Of a stretch of 64,000 nt of DNA, positions 34,015 to 45,616 are shown piece after piece. The position numbers and the translations under genes were made by a program. Below the pieces are notes generated by a model that saw nothing but the letters and a program-made list of their open reading frames with translations, ran no database searches and was not told the origin of the DNA. The DNA is taken from contig NC_084489.1 of the NCBI RefSeq assembly GCF_030035675.1, positions 77,676,270 to 77,740,269 of the forward strand, in the 5' to 3' direction. The stretch is from Rhineura floridana. Its lineage: Eukaryota; Chordata; Lepidosauria; Squamata; Rhineuridae. Within the stretch, counting starts at the first letter, position 1. Every line of letters begins with the position of its first letter.

Positions 34015-34560
34015 CACTGAGGAGAGTCTTCTAGCTTGCTTCCTTGTTGTTTCCTGCTGATTGGAGCCAAGCAGAGTGAAAGGAGTTCCTATTAGTTCCT
34101 ACTTCAAAAAGCCAAGTTGCAGAGAATGAGAATTCTGTAACTGCAGAAGAAGAGACAGTGAATCCTGATGATAGCCTCCCATCCACATCACAAGCAGCTT
34201 GGTAGCAGCAGGAGATAAATGTGTAGACACTGAATTCAGTAATGCAAGAGGTATCTCTGACAGTGAGAAAAGGACAATAAAATAGTGATAGTGATAGAGA
34301 AGCAGAAAGCAGTATTCCAGCCTGGCCAGATTATTCTGTAATCTTGGAAGGTTGTATAATCTTAGAAGGGTATGTGGCTGTGACTACTATGAAGGGACCC
34401 TGCACTTCTGAATTTGCCACTACACTACTGTATAAAAGACACAGGCTGTGTTCACTCTGGGACCTTCATGTGTACATGGGTTCCTGTTCCCATGTGCATG
34501 TTTTTGACTATTATGAAGGGACCCTGCATTTCTGAATTTGCCACTACACTACTGCCCCCA
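34015..34560 (+). mobile_element. Rearranged pieces of the hAT-type MITE
   Basis: 34015-34095 matches the CCAAT region. 34365-34433 and 34505-34555 both carry the terminal block 'gggaccctgca(c/t)ttctg' to 'gccactacactactg'. The end block therefore occurs twice within 190 bases. Confidence 0.6.
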
Positions 34561-35204
34561 AAGAATTCTTGGAACTGTTGTTGATTAAGAGTGCTGAGAA
34601 TTGTTGGGAGATCCCTATTTCCCTCACAGAGCTACAGTTTTCAGAGTGGTTTAACAGTTCATCCCTCTTCCCAGGGAACTCTGTTGCCATTATAATCCTA
34701 CAAATGGGACTGACCCAAATCTCTTGAGTTGCTTTCCATAGAACTCTCATGTCAAACATTGAAACAAGTGAGATGGGGGAAAAAAACCATCCTCACATGC
34801 TATTTAAAATCTGCTCTTAAATCTGCCCTGAGGAAATTGGCGTCAAAGAGAGAGCGAGAGAGTGAGAGCACCACTGGCTACATTAAATATTTAGCACCAA
34901 TATTTCAAATTCACAGGAATGAATCCCTCCCCAGGATACAAGCAATTCAGCTTTCATTGACTTCAGCAGCAGAGAATTAGATATTCCATCGGGTGGGGGG
35001 AAAGAGAGCAGTTTTAGCAACTGAAAATGAGAACAAAAAAGAATGGTCGATTTTGTTTAAAATGTAATTTTCAAAGGAAAATTAAATTTAAAAATTATTA
35101 TGAATGCAAATAGGGACTAATGCTGGATGCTGCAATATGAGAGAAGCAAAAAAGCCTTTCAAGAAGCCTTTTAAGTAGAGACATCCCAGTCTGCATCTGT
35201 GCTG

Positions 35205-35412
35205 GAATTGCTTTTTAATACATTTTTATGCTTTTTGTTTTTTTAAAAAAGATGTTTTTAAAGATGTTTTGTTTGAATATGTTTTTAAGGATGTTTTAAT
35301 ATATTTTAAAGTTTGTTTTTATGATGTTTTAGAGTCTTTTTAGTGCCTTTGTTTGCCGCCCTGAGCTTCTTCTGGGAGGAAAGGTGGAACATAAATCTAA
35401 TAAATAAATAAA
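35205..35412 (+). mobile_element. CR1/L2-like LINE 3' tail
   Basis: T-rich run, 'tttgccgccctgagcttctt', 'gggaggaaaggtggaacata' and AATAAATAAATAA. Confidence 0.6.
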
Positions 35413-35469
35413 ATGTGTGGCATTTTATGATGGCAACCTTTGAGGGGGTTGTTTCTATGCAATAGACTC

Positions 35470-35605
35470 AAGCACAGATAGGGAACCTGTGGCCTTCCAT
35501 ATGTTATTAGACTAATTCTCCATCATTGCTGACCAATGATATGCTGGCTGGGGCTGATGGCAGTTGGCGTCCAACAACATCTGGCAAACCACAGGTCCCA
35601 TCACC
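35470..35605. mobile_element. hAT-like palindromic MITE
   Basis: 'atagggaacctgtggccttc' left, 'ccaacaacatctggcaaacc' right, 'gctggctggggctgatggca' in the middle. Confidence 0.65.
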
Positions 35606-35609
35606 ACTG

Positions 35610-36480
35610 AACTAAAAGTCTTATGTAAACAAAGAAAAAGTATCTTATTGGCTTGCCCCTTCCATCTTACAAGTTAATGCTCTATATAAACTTTGCTTTC
35701 TTTGACTTTTTCTAAGTTGCTAGGAGGAAATACTGTGAATATCCTCTAATCATACACATTATCAGTATATGTATTTATATTTGATACAGAAGTTTGTCAT
35801 AACAACATTTAGCTCTAATAGAAAAGGACTCCAATCCAGAGAACTGTAAAAACTATGTTGAAAATATATTGATTTTCTCTCCTTTATTTAAAATGAGATT
35901 GCCTTCCATTTTGCCATGAACATTATAAAGCTGACTTCTGTTTGTGGGGTTTTTTTTTACTTCTTTGTTCTCCTTTCATTAAATATCCACACTCCAGATG
36001 GAATTAAACTTCATTCTGAGATCTTTATCATAATCGGCCAAGAAGTGAAGTTTCAGTTAAGATTGACACCTTATTAATAGGATTTTTCCTTGCCACAAAC
36101 TGACTTTAGAGGTGGCTCTCAATGATGTAAACATGTGCAGCGCCCTGACCTTGTGTGGTTAACATCTGATATTTTAAAGTGGGCTGTCAGGTTGATGGGA
36201 TTTTAAATATCAGATGGATCTCTTATTCTCCAGATTTGTCCTGCTGAATAAATATTAGAAGACCAAAGGGGTTTATCCTCACACTTTCATCATGCTAATC
36301 AGGTAGGAGCTCATGCAAAAATATTAGCAATAAGGGAAAATAATAAAACACTGTTTTGACAATGTGTTGTCTAAGATACGCAAGACAGAACATTAAATTT
36401 GGTGCTTTAGAAATCAGGTAAGACTTAAGTCCTTTGCATCCTTACCTGAGAGTAAACACCACTGCTTAAATGAGTAAATA
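35610..36480. other. Gene-free, apparently single-copy AT-rich stretch
   Basis: No match to other repeats in the window and no ORF of note. About 35880-36330 has mixed, non-simple sequence and is a candidate for conserved noncoding DNA between HTR5A and PAXIP1. Confidence 0.25.
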
Positions 36481-37291
36481 TATACAGAAACAGATTGCAC
36501 AAATTTGAACAAGGTGAGCCTATGTTCCTGTTACACACATGGCTGGCTATTGTACCTTGGCAACTGCTGGCAAAGCATAGGTGTGAACCCACTCACACCC
36601 AGCAACAAAGGAGAAAGCAAAGCAATACCAGTAAAACAGAAGACAATGTGGCAATATTGGTGGCCACTGCTGCAGCATCTCTGGCAACTCTACTGCCACC
36701 CAGCATAATGTTGCACACAAATAAAGTTTCTACACTAGCCACATATGAAAGTTGCCAATCAACATGCAGTGATGACTGGAATGCCAAGATGATGTCACCT
36801 TACTCTGTGTTTTGTTAGCTGCCCAGGGAACTACTGCTATGGTATGGCTATATAATGGCAGCTAATAAAATAAATAATCCATACAACAAGGTGGATGCTG
36901 GTTTTCAGGAAAGCCTACAACATCTCATTCCTTGCCCCCCTTCCCACAGTGTGCCCAATCCTGAGGACAGCTGAAGTAAGTAATGGGGACAGGGAGGGGT
37001 CCCTATCTGCTAACCATCATGAGAAAAAAGGCACAATTAGTCACAGCCCTTATTGAACAGTGTCAGTTATGCAGAGTACTGATGGTAGCCCAGAGGAATG
37101 GGATTGTGGGATTGCCAACTCTGGGTCTTTGAAAGTTGCATGACAGGGCAGGAATAACAGGCACAGCTATCTGCATAATTGTGTCTCCATGCTAGTTAAT
37201 GATGCACCTCTTCTGTTACTGTCTACCACATGATCGGGAGAGGCAACGGTCCCCGGTTGTAACATAAAAGGCAGCAAGGGCAAAGAAGAAC

Positions 37292-37688
37292 CAGTAATGT
37301 CATGTCAAATTCAGAAGTGCAGGGTCCCTCCGTGATAGTTATTCCATACTGTCTCATAGCCACGCCCCCATTCCACTTTCTCTCATCTCCCTTGCTGTCC
37401 CTGTGGTCTTGCAACTCCACACTTCACTACATTAGACATCCCTAGGACCCAATCAGTATGAAAGGAGACTGTGTGTTAGCTACTGAAAAGGGACTTTTCA
37501 GTGGCTGACTCACCTCCTTTCACTCTGATTGGCTCCAATTAGCACGAAAGGATGAAGATTCTTCTCAGTGGCTAACATACTCCCCTTTTCATGCTGATTG
37601 GCTCCTATATAGGGATCTGGCTGGGACCCTGCTCCCAAAAATGTAATGGGTGTACAACCCCCTGCAACCCTGGATGACTACACTCCTG
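37292..37688 (-). mobile_element. hAT-type MITE, fourth copy
   Basis: Starts CAGTAATGTCATG on plus and ends CTACACTCCTG. Reverse-orientation match to 8872-9259 with several CCAAT/ATTGG boxes. Confidence 0.72.
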
Positions 37689-38287
37689 AGAATATGGCTT
37701 TTCTCTAGTTATTCCTGTGGCTGTAAACCTAATTTGTGGCTTCCATAGTCCTTGTCTCTGCAAGAGTTGAAGAGTGAAGAGAAATGTGGGGATGGGGGTG
37801 AGAAATGGGTAGCAACTGCAATAGGTAGTTGCTTTGAATAAGTTGTAAAGAAGAAAAAGCTCTTCCATTCTATATGTCTCGGCTCAGATCTGCACTTCCC
37901 CATTGGTAGCCTACTCTGATATCTAAGTATTGTGGAGTCATCTGGTGAGCGGGATAATGTGATCATCAAAACCATACTCCCTCATGCAAAATAGGGAACT
38001 CCACTGGAACTCTTGTCTGCAATTCTTGTTTGTTCAGCTCTCTGTGTCCCGGATGGGTGGCCCTCATCCTTCAAATGAAATGAGTTATAAATATTTGCCC
38101 AGCAGTGCCATAGGTGTAGTAAATCACCTGCTGTTCACTAGCAAAGGTAGCAGTGCTCCATATTGCTTTCATCCTGGTGGAACTTTACATCTATATTGGG
38201 GGGAGGTATGTAATCATCAGGGGGGGGGCTTATTCCAGTTAGGCATACCTACCATGTGTCCTCTGTGTGAGAGATATTGCTACTACC

Positions 38288-38440
38288 TGTTAAGAACAGA
38301 AGAAGAGCTGTGTTGGATCAGACCAAGGGCCCATCTAGTTCAGCGTCCTGTTTTCCACAATGGTGAAACAGATACTTCTATGAAGCCTATAAGCAAGGCA
38401 GGAGAATAACAGCCCTCTTCCTCTCTTGTTTCCTAGCAAC
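38288..38440 (-). mobile_element. SINE 3' body, antisense
   Basis: 'aagaagagctgtgttggatc', 'gaccaagggcccatctagtt' and 'cagcgtcctgttttccacaa' are the complement of a common tRNA-SINE or CR1-derived body. Confidence 0.5.
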
Positions 38441-38514
38441 CAGTATTCAGTAAAATCTTATCCACCATGAATTTGTCTAACCCCACTTTAAAGTAATCTA
38501 AGTTGATGGCTGTG

Positions 38515-39085
38515 AAGAAATCCTGTTTGTTTAAACTGTATTTAAATAGGCAGTGTGTAATGTATTCTAACATTTGTATTTAACATACATTGTAATGTAG
38601 ATGCGGGAAGTTTTGTCTGGTCAGGTGGAAGTTGATTTAACAGTCATTGGAGGGACTTAACTGACAGATTAGGAGGGGTTGGAGATAGAACTCTCAGTAT
38701 GCAAAAGGCTGGAAAGTATGCAAATTCTGATTGGTGGTTACAGGTGTAGAATTCTTAGTTTGACAGTGTGATTGGCTGGGGCTAGACTGGACGGGGCAGA
38801 AGAAGTGAATATGTGGCTGGGAGCTGGTTGGTCTGGGTCAGTCTGTGTTGGGTGGTGGTGGACAGCCAGAAGACCTCAAAGGAAGGCAGAGTGCTTGGTG
38901 GCTGAAGACTTGCTGGGTAGCTGAATCACTTGGCCAAGGCTGAAGAGATGGGGGGGGGTCGGACCTGTCTGCAGCACCGAAGGAGAAGAAGTGACCATGA
39001 GGCAGTTTGGAATGCTAGGCTCTGGTGTCTGGTAGGAAAACAGGAGGAAGATTCCAGGACAGGACAGCAAAAATGGACCAGTAGG
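38515..39085 (+). mobile_element. About 600-bp interspersed repeat, copy 2, uninterrupted
   Basis: Partner of 7565-8310, lacking the SINE insertion. Contains GATTGGTGG and GATTGGCTGG boxes. Possible solo LTR; unproved. Confidence 0.55.
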
Positions 39086-39544
39086 GAGCTGGAACAGAGC
39101 CTTCAACCAAAGCCCTCACAGCGTTGGTAAGGCTTAACTGGGGTGGAGCAAATACAAGGGCGATAACGGGAACAAATGGCTTCCTAAAAGCTGTCTTGGT
39201 TTAGTAAGAGTAGTATGAAATAAGCTGTTGGCATTTTAAGTTCCAGTAACAAGTAAGCAAAGTGTATTCCCATTTAAAGAGTCAGTACAGTACTATATTA
39301 AAGTAACTACATAAGCTTTTGCATTACATAATCTTGTAATATATAAATATTAATATTTTTGTTAAATAACATAACTATATCTGACTGGCTTTGTATCATG
39401 CCTATATCTCACAGTTGCCCGGGTTATTGGTAAGTTAAGGGTATACATGATATTAAAGCAGCAGTATGGGTTTAGGACATTGTTGGAGTGGAACTTCGGT
39501 TTTGTTTATAAAATAGGTAAGGCAATACCCCCCTTTCCCCTCCA

Positions 39545-40300
39545 CAGTGTCAATCACCACATTTTGTGGTTGTAAATGCCATAGTTTAACTATGCGCTGT
39601 GTGAAAAAGTGCTTTGTCTGTCCTGAATCTCAAATCATTCAGCTTCATTTGATGACCATTGGGGGTTGGACTTGATAGCCTTATCGGTCCCTTCCAACTC
39701 TATGATTCTATGATCCCAGGTTATAGCATTATGAGAAAAGAAGAAAAATTCTGTTCACTTTCTCCATGCCATGTATAATTTTATATCTCTGTCATGTGCT
39801 CCCCTCACTCACCATTTTTCTCAACTAAAAAAGCCCCAAACGTTGCAATGTTTCCTTGTAGGAGAATTATACCAGCCCTATGATCAATTTGGTGACCCTT
39901 TTCTGCACCTATTCTAGCTATACAGTGTCCTTTTCAGAGGCTGCTCACACGCAGTATTATACGCAGTGCAAGTGTTGCTACACCATAGCTTTGTATAAAA
40001 GCATTATGATACTGGCAGTTTTATTTTCAGTCTCTTTTCCAGTGATGGAATTCATCTTGTCATAGCTGCCACATACTGGGTCAGCAGATTTGGTGAGCTA
40101 TCTGCCATGGCCCCAATATCTCTTTCCTGGTCAGTCACTGCTAGTTCAGATCCATTAGTGTATATGTGAAGTTTGGATTTTTTGCCCCAATGTGCATCAT
40201 TTTACAATTGTTTATGTAACCACATTTGCTGTTTAATGCTCATTCCCCTGGTTTGGAGAAATCCTTTTGGAACTTCTCACAATCCCTTCTTTGTTTTTAA
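39545..40300 (-). mobile_element. CR1 LINE RT C-terminal region, antisense
   Basis: Reading the minus strand recovers the CR1 order around GDMIE..KIMHG ('ccatgtataattttatatct' complement), the 'VVK' and 'LGAKN' regions. Diverged. A short plus-strand CR1 tail sits inside it at 39662-39716. Confidence 0.65.
39662..39716 (+). mobile_element. CR1 3' tail inserted into an older antisense CR1
   Basis: 'gggggttggacttgatagcc', 'cccttccaactctatg', ATTCTATGATC. Flanked on both sides by antisense CR1 sequence. Confidence 0.75.
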
Positions 40301-40309
40301 CCATCCTGA

Positions 40310-40470
40310 GTATTTATTTATGTGATTTATATTATGTTCCTCTCAATCCCAGAGCAGGGTTACAATGTAAAAATACATTAACATATAGTAAAATAAAACC
40401 ATCTGAATATCAAACAAGAACAACAAATCAAATTTACATCACAGCAATGTGACAGAGACAAACACCTTTT
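40310..40470 (-). mobile_element. LINE 3' tail, antisense
   Basis: 'tatttatttatgtgatttat' and 'cagggttacaatgtaaaaat' resemble the complement of CR1/L2 tails. Confidence 0.4.
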
Positions 40471-40544
40471 CCAGTCAACTAACTAAAAATGGAAATGGAT
40501 TGCCTTCAAGTCAATCCCGACTTATGGCAACCCTATGAATAGGG

Positions 40545-43500
40545 TTAGGGTTAGCCGCCGCGGCTGCTCGTCGGTGCGGAGGCTTCCTCGCCGCCGCGGT
40601 TGCGGCCTATGCCCGTTGCTGCGGCCTGTTGGGGCGTCTGTGTTATCGTTGCCGCTGATGCGGCTTGCGCCCGTTGCTGTGGCCGTGCTGCCGCCGCCTT
40701 TGCTTGTCGGCTTGAGGACATCTTGCTTGGACATGAGAGAGTGACTGGCAGCAGGAGTTAAAAAGAAGTGCCAGCGAATGGAAGCGAGTTCATCCAACGT
40801 CATCTGGATCAAGGAAGATGGAGGCTTTTTATTTTATTTTATTTATTTTTTATTTTAATTTTTTTATTTTTTTTTTTATTCATTTTTTATTTTATTTTAT
40901 TTTGTTTTATATTTTTCATTTTATTTTATTATTATTTTATTTTGATTTTTGATTTTTTAATTTTAAGCTAATTTTAGGGGTGGGGGGCCTGCCTGATCGG
41001 CGGACGGGGAGGGGGACATGTGTAAGCCGGAGGGGAATAATGTGGGGAGCCACGGTATCGTGAGGCTTGGCGGCAGACCCTGGAAGGGCAGAGGTGGCAG
41101 GCCACGCCAGGTTAGGGGAACAAGGGATAGATGTATTGTACCCATCCCTTGTTCCGGGCCTGCCCTAAACCAGAAGATAACTGGGGGATGTAAGACTCCA
41201 TCCAACCTTCGACTGCTGTTATGTAACGCCAGGTCTGTAGTTCAGAAAACATCACTCATCCACGATCTTATTCTGGATGAGCATGCAGACCTGGCGTGCA
41301 TTACGGAGACCTGGCTGGACAGGGCCTCGGCTCCTATAGTTGAGGCCATGTGTCCAGCGGGTTTCTGATATGCACAGCAGCCGAGGATTGGTAGGCGGGG
41401 AGGGGGAGTGGCAGTTATTTATCGAGAGTCCTTGGTTTTCGCCAGACCTCCTCTCCATGAGACCAAGTTTGTTGATTGTATGTACTGGAGGTTGGGACCA
41501 AAGGGTAGTTTAGGAATTCTGCTGGTGTACTGCCCACCCCGCTGCACGGCAGACTCCCTGGCCGAGGTGCTCGAGGTGGTCGCGGCTGTACGGTTGTTTA
41601 CCCTGAACTTACTGGTTTTGGGGGATTTCAACGTGCATGCCGAGGCCATTCTCACTGGAGCCCCTCGGGATTTCATTGAAACCATGACTTCATGGGAACT
41701 GCACCTAAGTAATATGGGTCCCACCCATGTAGCCGGCCATACCATTGACCTTGTATTTGTCGCGGGAGAGAAGGAAAGTGATCTGAAGATGGGGACTGTC
41801 TCTTCTAGCCCTGTGTCATGGTCAGATCACTACCTGGTGAAATTGGATCTCTCTGTGCCGCACACCCTCCGCAGGGGACAAGGACCTATTAGGATGGTCC
41901 GCCCCAGATGCATGATGGAGCCTATTGGATTCCTGAATGCGCTGGGTGATCTGGAGCTAACTGAAGGCCACCCGGTCGAAGCCCTGGTAATGGAGTGGAA
42001 TAGGGAGATCACTAGGGCAATAGACCGGGTGGCACCGAAACGTCCTCTTCTCCTGAATAGAACTCAGACTGCACCCTGGTATACACCATGGTTACGCAGT
42101 CTGAGACAGGAAGTGAGACGACTAGAGCGCCGATGGCGGAAATCGTGCACTGAAGGTGATCGGACACTGGTTAGAGCGGCAATAGCGGCCTACCAGCAGG
42201 CAACAAGGGTAGCAAAGAGGCAATTCTTTGCTGCCTCTATTGCGTCGGCAGAGTGTTGTCCCAGGAGGTTGTTCCAAGTGGTCCGAAGCCTGGTCGGTCC
42301 AGTAGCGCAGGAACCTATGGAACAATCAAAAGCCTCCTGTGACACATTTGTTAAACACTTTGCCGATAAAATCGAGCACCTAAAGGACAAGATTCCGTAC
42401 GTCGTGGTTACAAGTAGTGGTCCAGAGGCGGCCAGTTGCAATTTGGTCTGCTGGGATCGGTTTCAGCCTCTTCTCTCTGATGAAGTGGACAAGGTGCTCT
42501 CTACTGTAAAACCAACCACTTGCTTACTTGATCCTTGCCCTTCATGGCTCGTTATGAGCTGTAAAGAGAGACTGGGCAATGGGATCAAGGCAATGGTAAA
42601 TGCATCCTTGGAGGAGGGTGTAATGCCATTAGCCCTCAAGGAGGCAGTGATAAGACCTATTCTGAAAAAGCCCTCCTTGGATCCCAAAGATTTAAACAAC
42701 TTTTGCCCAGTCTCCAATTCACCGTTCTTGGGCAAGGTGATTGAGCGTGTGGTGGCAAAGCAGCTACAGACACACTTGGAGGAAGCAGATTATTTAAATC
42801 CTTTCTAGTCGGGCTTCAGGACTGGACACGGAACTGAAACAGCCTTGGTCGCTCTGGTGGATGATATGAGGAGGGCGTTGGATAGGGGAGAACATACCTT
42901 CCTCGTCCTCCTGGACCTCTCAGCGGCTTTCGATACCGTCGACCACGGTATCCTGTTGAGTCGCCTGGAGGGATTGGGAATAGGAGGCACTGTTTTACAG
43001 TGGTTCCGTTCCTATCTCTCCGGTAGATATCAACGGGTAGTGTTGGGGGATGAGGTTTCAGACCCTTGGCCCCTCAACTGTGGTGTGCCACAGGGTTCTA
43101 TCCTCTCTCCCATGCTATTTAACATTTATATGAAACCGCTGGGAGCCATCATCAGGAGTTTTGGGCTGCAGTGTCACCAATATGCGGATGACACGCAGCT
43201 CTATCTCTCATTTAAATCTTCACCAGAGTTGGCTGTGGATACCTTGTCCAAGTGCCTGGAGTCCGTAAGTGGATGGATGGGAGAGAACAGGCTGAGGCTG
43301 AACCCCGATAAGACCGAGGTATTACTAGTGGGGGACAAGGGAAAGTTGGGTGATTTTGACCTGATACTTAATGGGGTGAGTTTGCCCCTGAAGGACCAGG
43401 TCCGCAGTCTCGGGGTCATCTTGGACTCCCAGCTGTCTATGGAGGCTCAGGTTTCTGCAGTGAACCGGGCAGCTTGGTACCAACTTCATCTAGTACAGAG

Positions 43501-44227
43501 GCTGCGACCCTATCTTCCCATACATCTGCTCCCACGAGTGATACATGCCCTGATCTCCTCTCGATTAGACTACTGTAATGCGCTCTACGTGGGGTTATCC
43601 TTGAAGACAGTCCGGAAACTTCAGCTGGTACAAAATGCGGCAGCGCGCTTAATAAAGCAGACCCGCCGCCGTGATCATATCACCCCAGTGTTGATTGAAT
43701 TACACTGGTTGCCAGTTGTATACCGGGCCCAATTCAAGGTGTTGCTTTTAACCTTTCAAACCCTATATGGTTCCAGCCCAGTTTATCTGAAGGAGCGCCT
43801 CCAATATCACCAAATATGCCGCCAAACAAGATCAGCCTCACAGGACCTTCTCTCGGTCCCACCGACTAAGACAACTAGGTTGGTGCGGACCAGGGAGAGG
43901 GCTTTTTCGATCGTGGCCCCCACACTCTGGAACTTACTTCCCTTTGACCTTCGGCATGCCCCCTCCCTGTTGACTTTTCGCCGAGCCTTGAAGACCTGGC
44001 TCTTCAGGCAGGCCTATGGGATCTCTGGGGTGGGTTAGGTTTTACACTGTATCAGCGTAAGATGGTCTTTAGATGAGATGTTATGACATTAATAATGTGA
44101 TGATTATGTATATAAGGAGATTGTATTTTATATTGTATTTTATATTGTACGTCGCCCAGAGTGTCCGTTCAGTCGGACAGATGGGCGTCTGCTAAATAAA
44201 ATTTTATTATATTATTTATTATTATTA
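40545..44227 (+). mobile_element. Nearly whole L2-clade LINE with 11-bp target-site duplication
   Basis: Element of about 3.7 kb flanked by TATGAATAGGG at 40534-40544 and 44228-44238. GC-rich then T-rich 5' leader, followed by one reading frame from 41018 to 44038 (1007 codons) broken only by TGA at 41366 and TAG at 42806. Endonuclease motifs NARS, TETWLD, GDFN and SDHY are followed by reverse-transcriptase motifs LLDLSAAFDTVDH, GVPQGSILSP and YADDTQLY, then the L2/CR1-type C-terminal LHWLPV and ALKTWLFRQAYG. The tail is 'cgtcgcccagagtgtccg' with an AT-rich end. Both stops are single-base changes from likely sense codons (the second from CAG by family pattern). L2 against other CR1-group clades needs a phylogeny. 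Confidence 0.88.
40828..40962 (+). repeat. T-rich (TTTTA)n-like run inside the LINE leader
   Basis: Imperfect TTTTA/TTTAT units forming a low-complexity block between the GC-rich 5' part and the ORF of the LINE. Confidence 0.85.
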
Positions 44228-44639
44228 TATGAATAGGGATTTCATGGTAAGCGGTATTCAGAGGGGGTTTACCATTGCCTCCCTCTGAGGCTAGTCCTCC
44301 CCAGCTGGCTAGGGCTGCTCAGCTTGCCACAGCTGCACAAGCCAGCCCCTTCCTTGTCTGCAACTGCCAGCTGGGGGGCAACTGGGCTCCTTGAGACTAT
44401 GCAGCTTGCCCACGGCTGCACAGGTGGCAGTGCACGTAACCCCAGAGCCACTCACTGTGGGGTGATCTTTAGCTGGCCCTTTACACCCAGGAGACACGAG
44501 TGGGGATTTGAACTCACAGACTGTGGACTCCCAGCCAGGCTCTCCTCCCCAGTGTGCTATACCAGCCCTTACTAAATGTCTGAGTAAATAAAAATGCTTT
44601 ACAAGATGCCTAAAACCTTTTAGGGTTGACGTCAGCTGA

Positions 44640-45440
44640 ATCTGTGAGGGGAAGGTATTCCACAATCAGAGTCCTTCCACAGAGAATGCCCTCTCATTGC
44701 TCACAGATATCACACTGTAGGCAAGTGTGGCACTATTAAGAAGGTGGTCACTGATCTCACAGACCTGGCTTGTGTAAAGGGGAGTAGGCAGTCCAATAAA
44801 TACCTGTGCCTTAAGTTGTGCATGTCAATACCTTGACCATGGCTCGGTACCTAACCGGCAACTAGTACATGCATTCCCAGACTTGGGAAGAACCAACTAT
44901 CCACAGTGCCTCCATCTTGTCAGGATTCATTCTTAGCTTAGTGACCCACATCCAGCCCACCACTGCATCTAGATACTGGTCAAGGATCTGCACAGTTTCT
45001 TCTGTATTGGAGGAATAGAGCTATGTGTCATGCGCATATTTGCATCATCAGAAAACTTGATCTATTTACCCCAAACTCCAAATAATTTATGAACAAGAGC
45101 ATTGGTCCTAATACATGTCCATGGAGGAACTCACTTCTTACACCTCCCACTTGTGAGAACTGTCCACTTATTCCCATAATTCAGGGTGGTGCCCAATAGG
45201 GGGAACTCTCTGCCCAAACAGGTTAGGTCATCTAGTTTGTGGTCTGGCAGCAACTAAAAATCTTCCCTTTTAAAACAAGATTTTGATTCTATTGCTGCTT
45301 AATATATTGACTGATAGATTATTGGATTATTGTTATTTTATGTTTATTTTTTAATCTGTAAGCTGCTTTGAGTCATTCCTTTGAGAAGGGGAAAAGCAGG
45401 ACTCCCTGTTCTTTAGCCAGTTACCAATCCTTGAGTAAGG
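44640..45440 (-). mobile_element. Antisense interspersed repeats including CR1 pieces
   Basis: 44640-45045 resembles an old antisense repeat of unresolved class. 45045-45170 and 45395-45440 recall the antisense CR1 RT region ('atttatgaacaagagcattg', 'ttagccagttaccaatcctt'), interrupted by a plus-strand LINE tail at about 45240-45395 ('taagctgctttgagtcattc'). Confidence 0.45.
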
Positions 45441-45616
45441 AAGGGTGGTTAGGCCACTACGCAATTGCTCTACATTGCAGGAGGAAGTGGAAGTGTTTAC
45501 GTACACATCCATCTCTGGGACAGGGGAGATGGAGGAGTCCTGCTTTGTGATTTGGTCTTTCCTTTCCTAGTGAGCCCCATCCCTTGCTTAATTGTGTGGG
45601 GTAATGAGAAGGTAAG

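Larger units (their letters stand above)
40488..44570 (+). mobile_element. SINE-like repeat split by the L2-like LINE
   Basis: Left part 40488-40544 ('ccttcaagtcaatcccgac', 'ccctatgaataggg'). Right part 44228-44570 ('tatgaatagggatttcatgg', 'accattgcctccctctgagg' to 'gtgtgctataccagccctt'). The two parts are continuous once the LINE is set aside. Confidence 0.75.

Noticed and set aside
40541-40554. Telomere-like AGGGTTAGGGTTAG
   Set aside because: It is only two units, formed where the target-site duplication meets the first bases of the LINE. Not an interstitial telomere array.
41018-44038. Large ORFs as host protein genes
   Set aside because: They carry LINE endonuclease and reverse-transcriptase motifs and sit between target-site duplications, so they belong to a retrotransposon.
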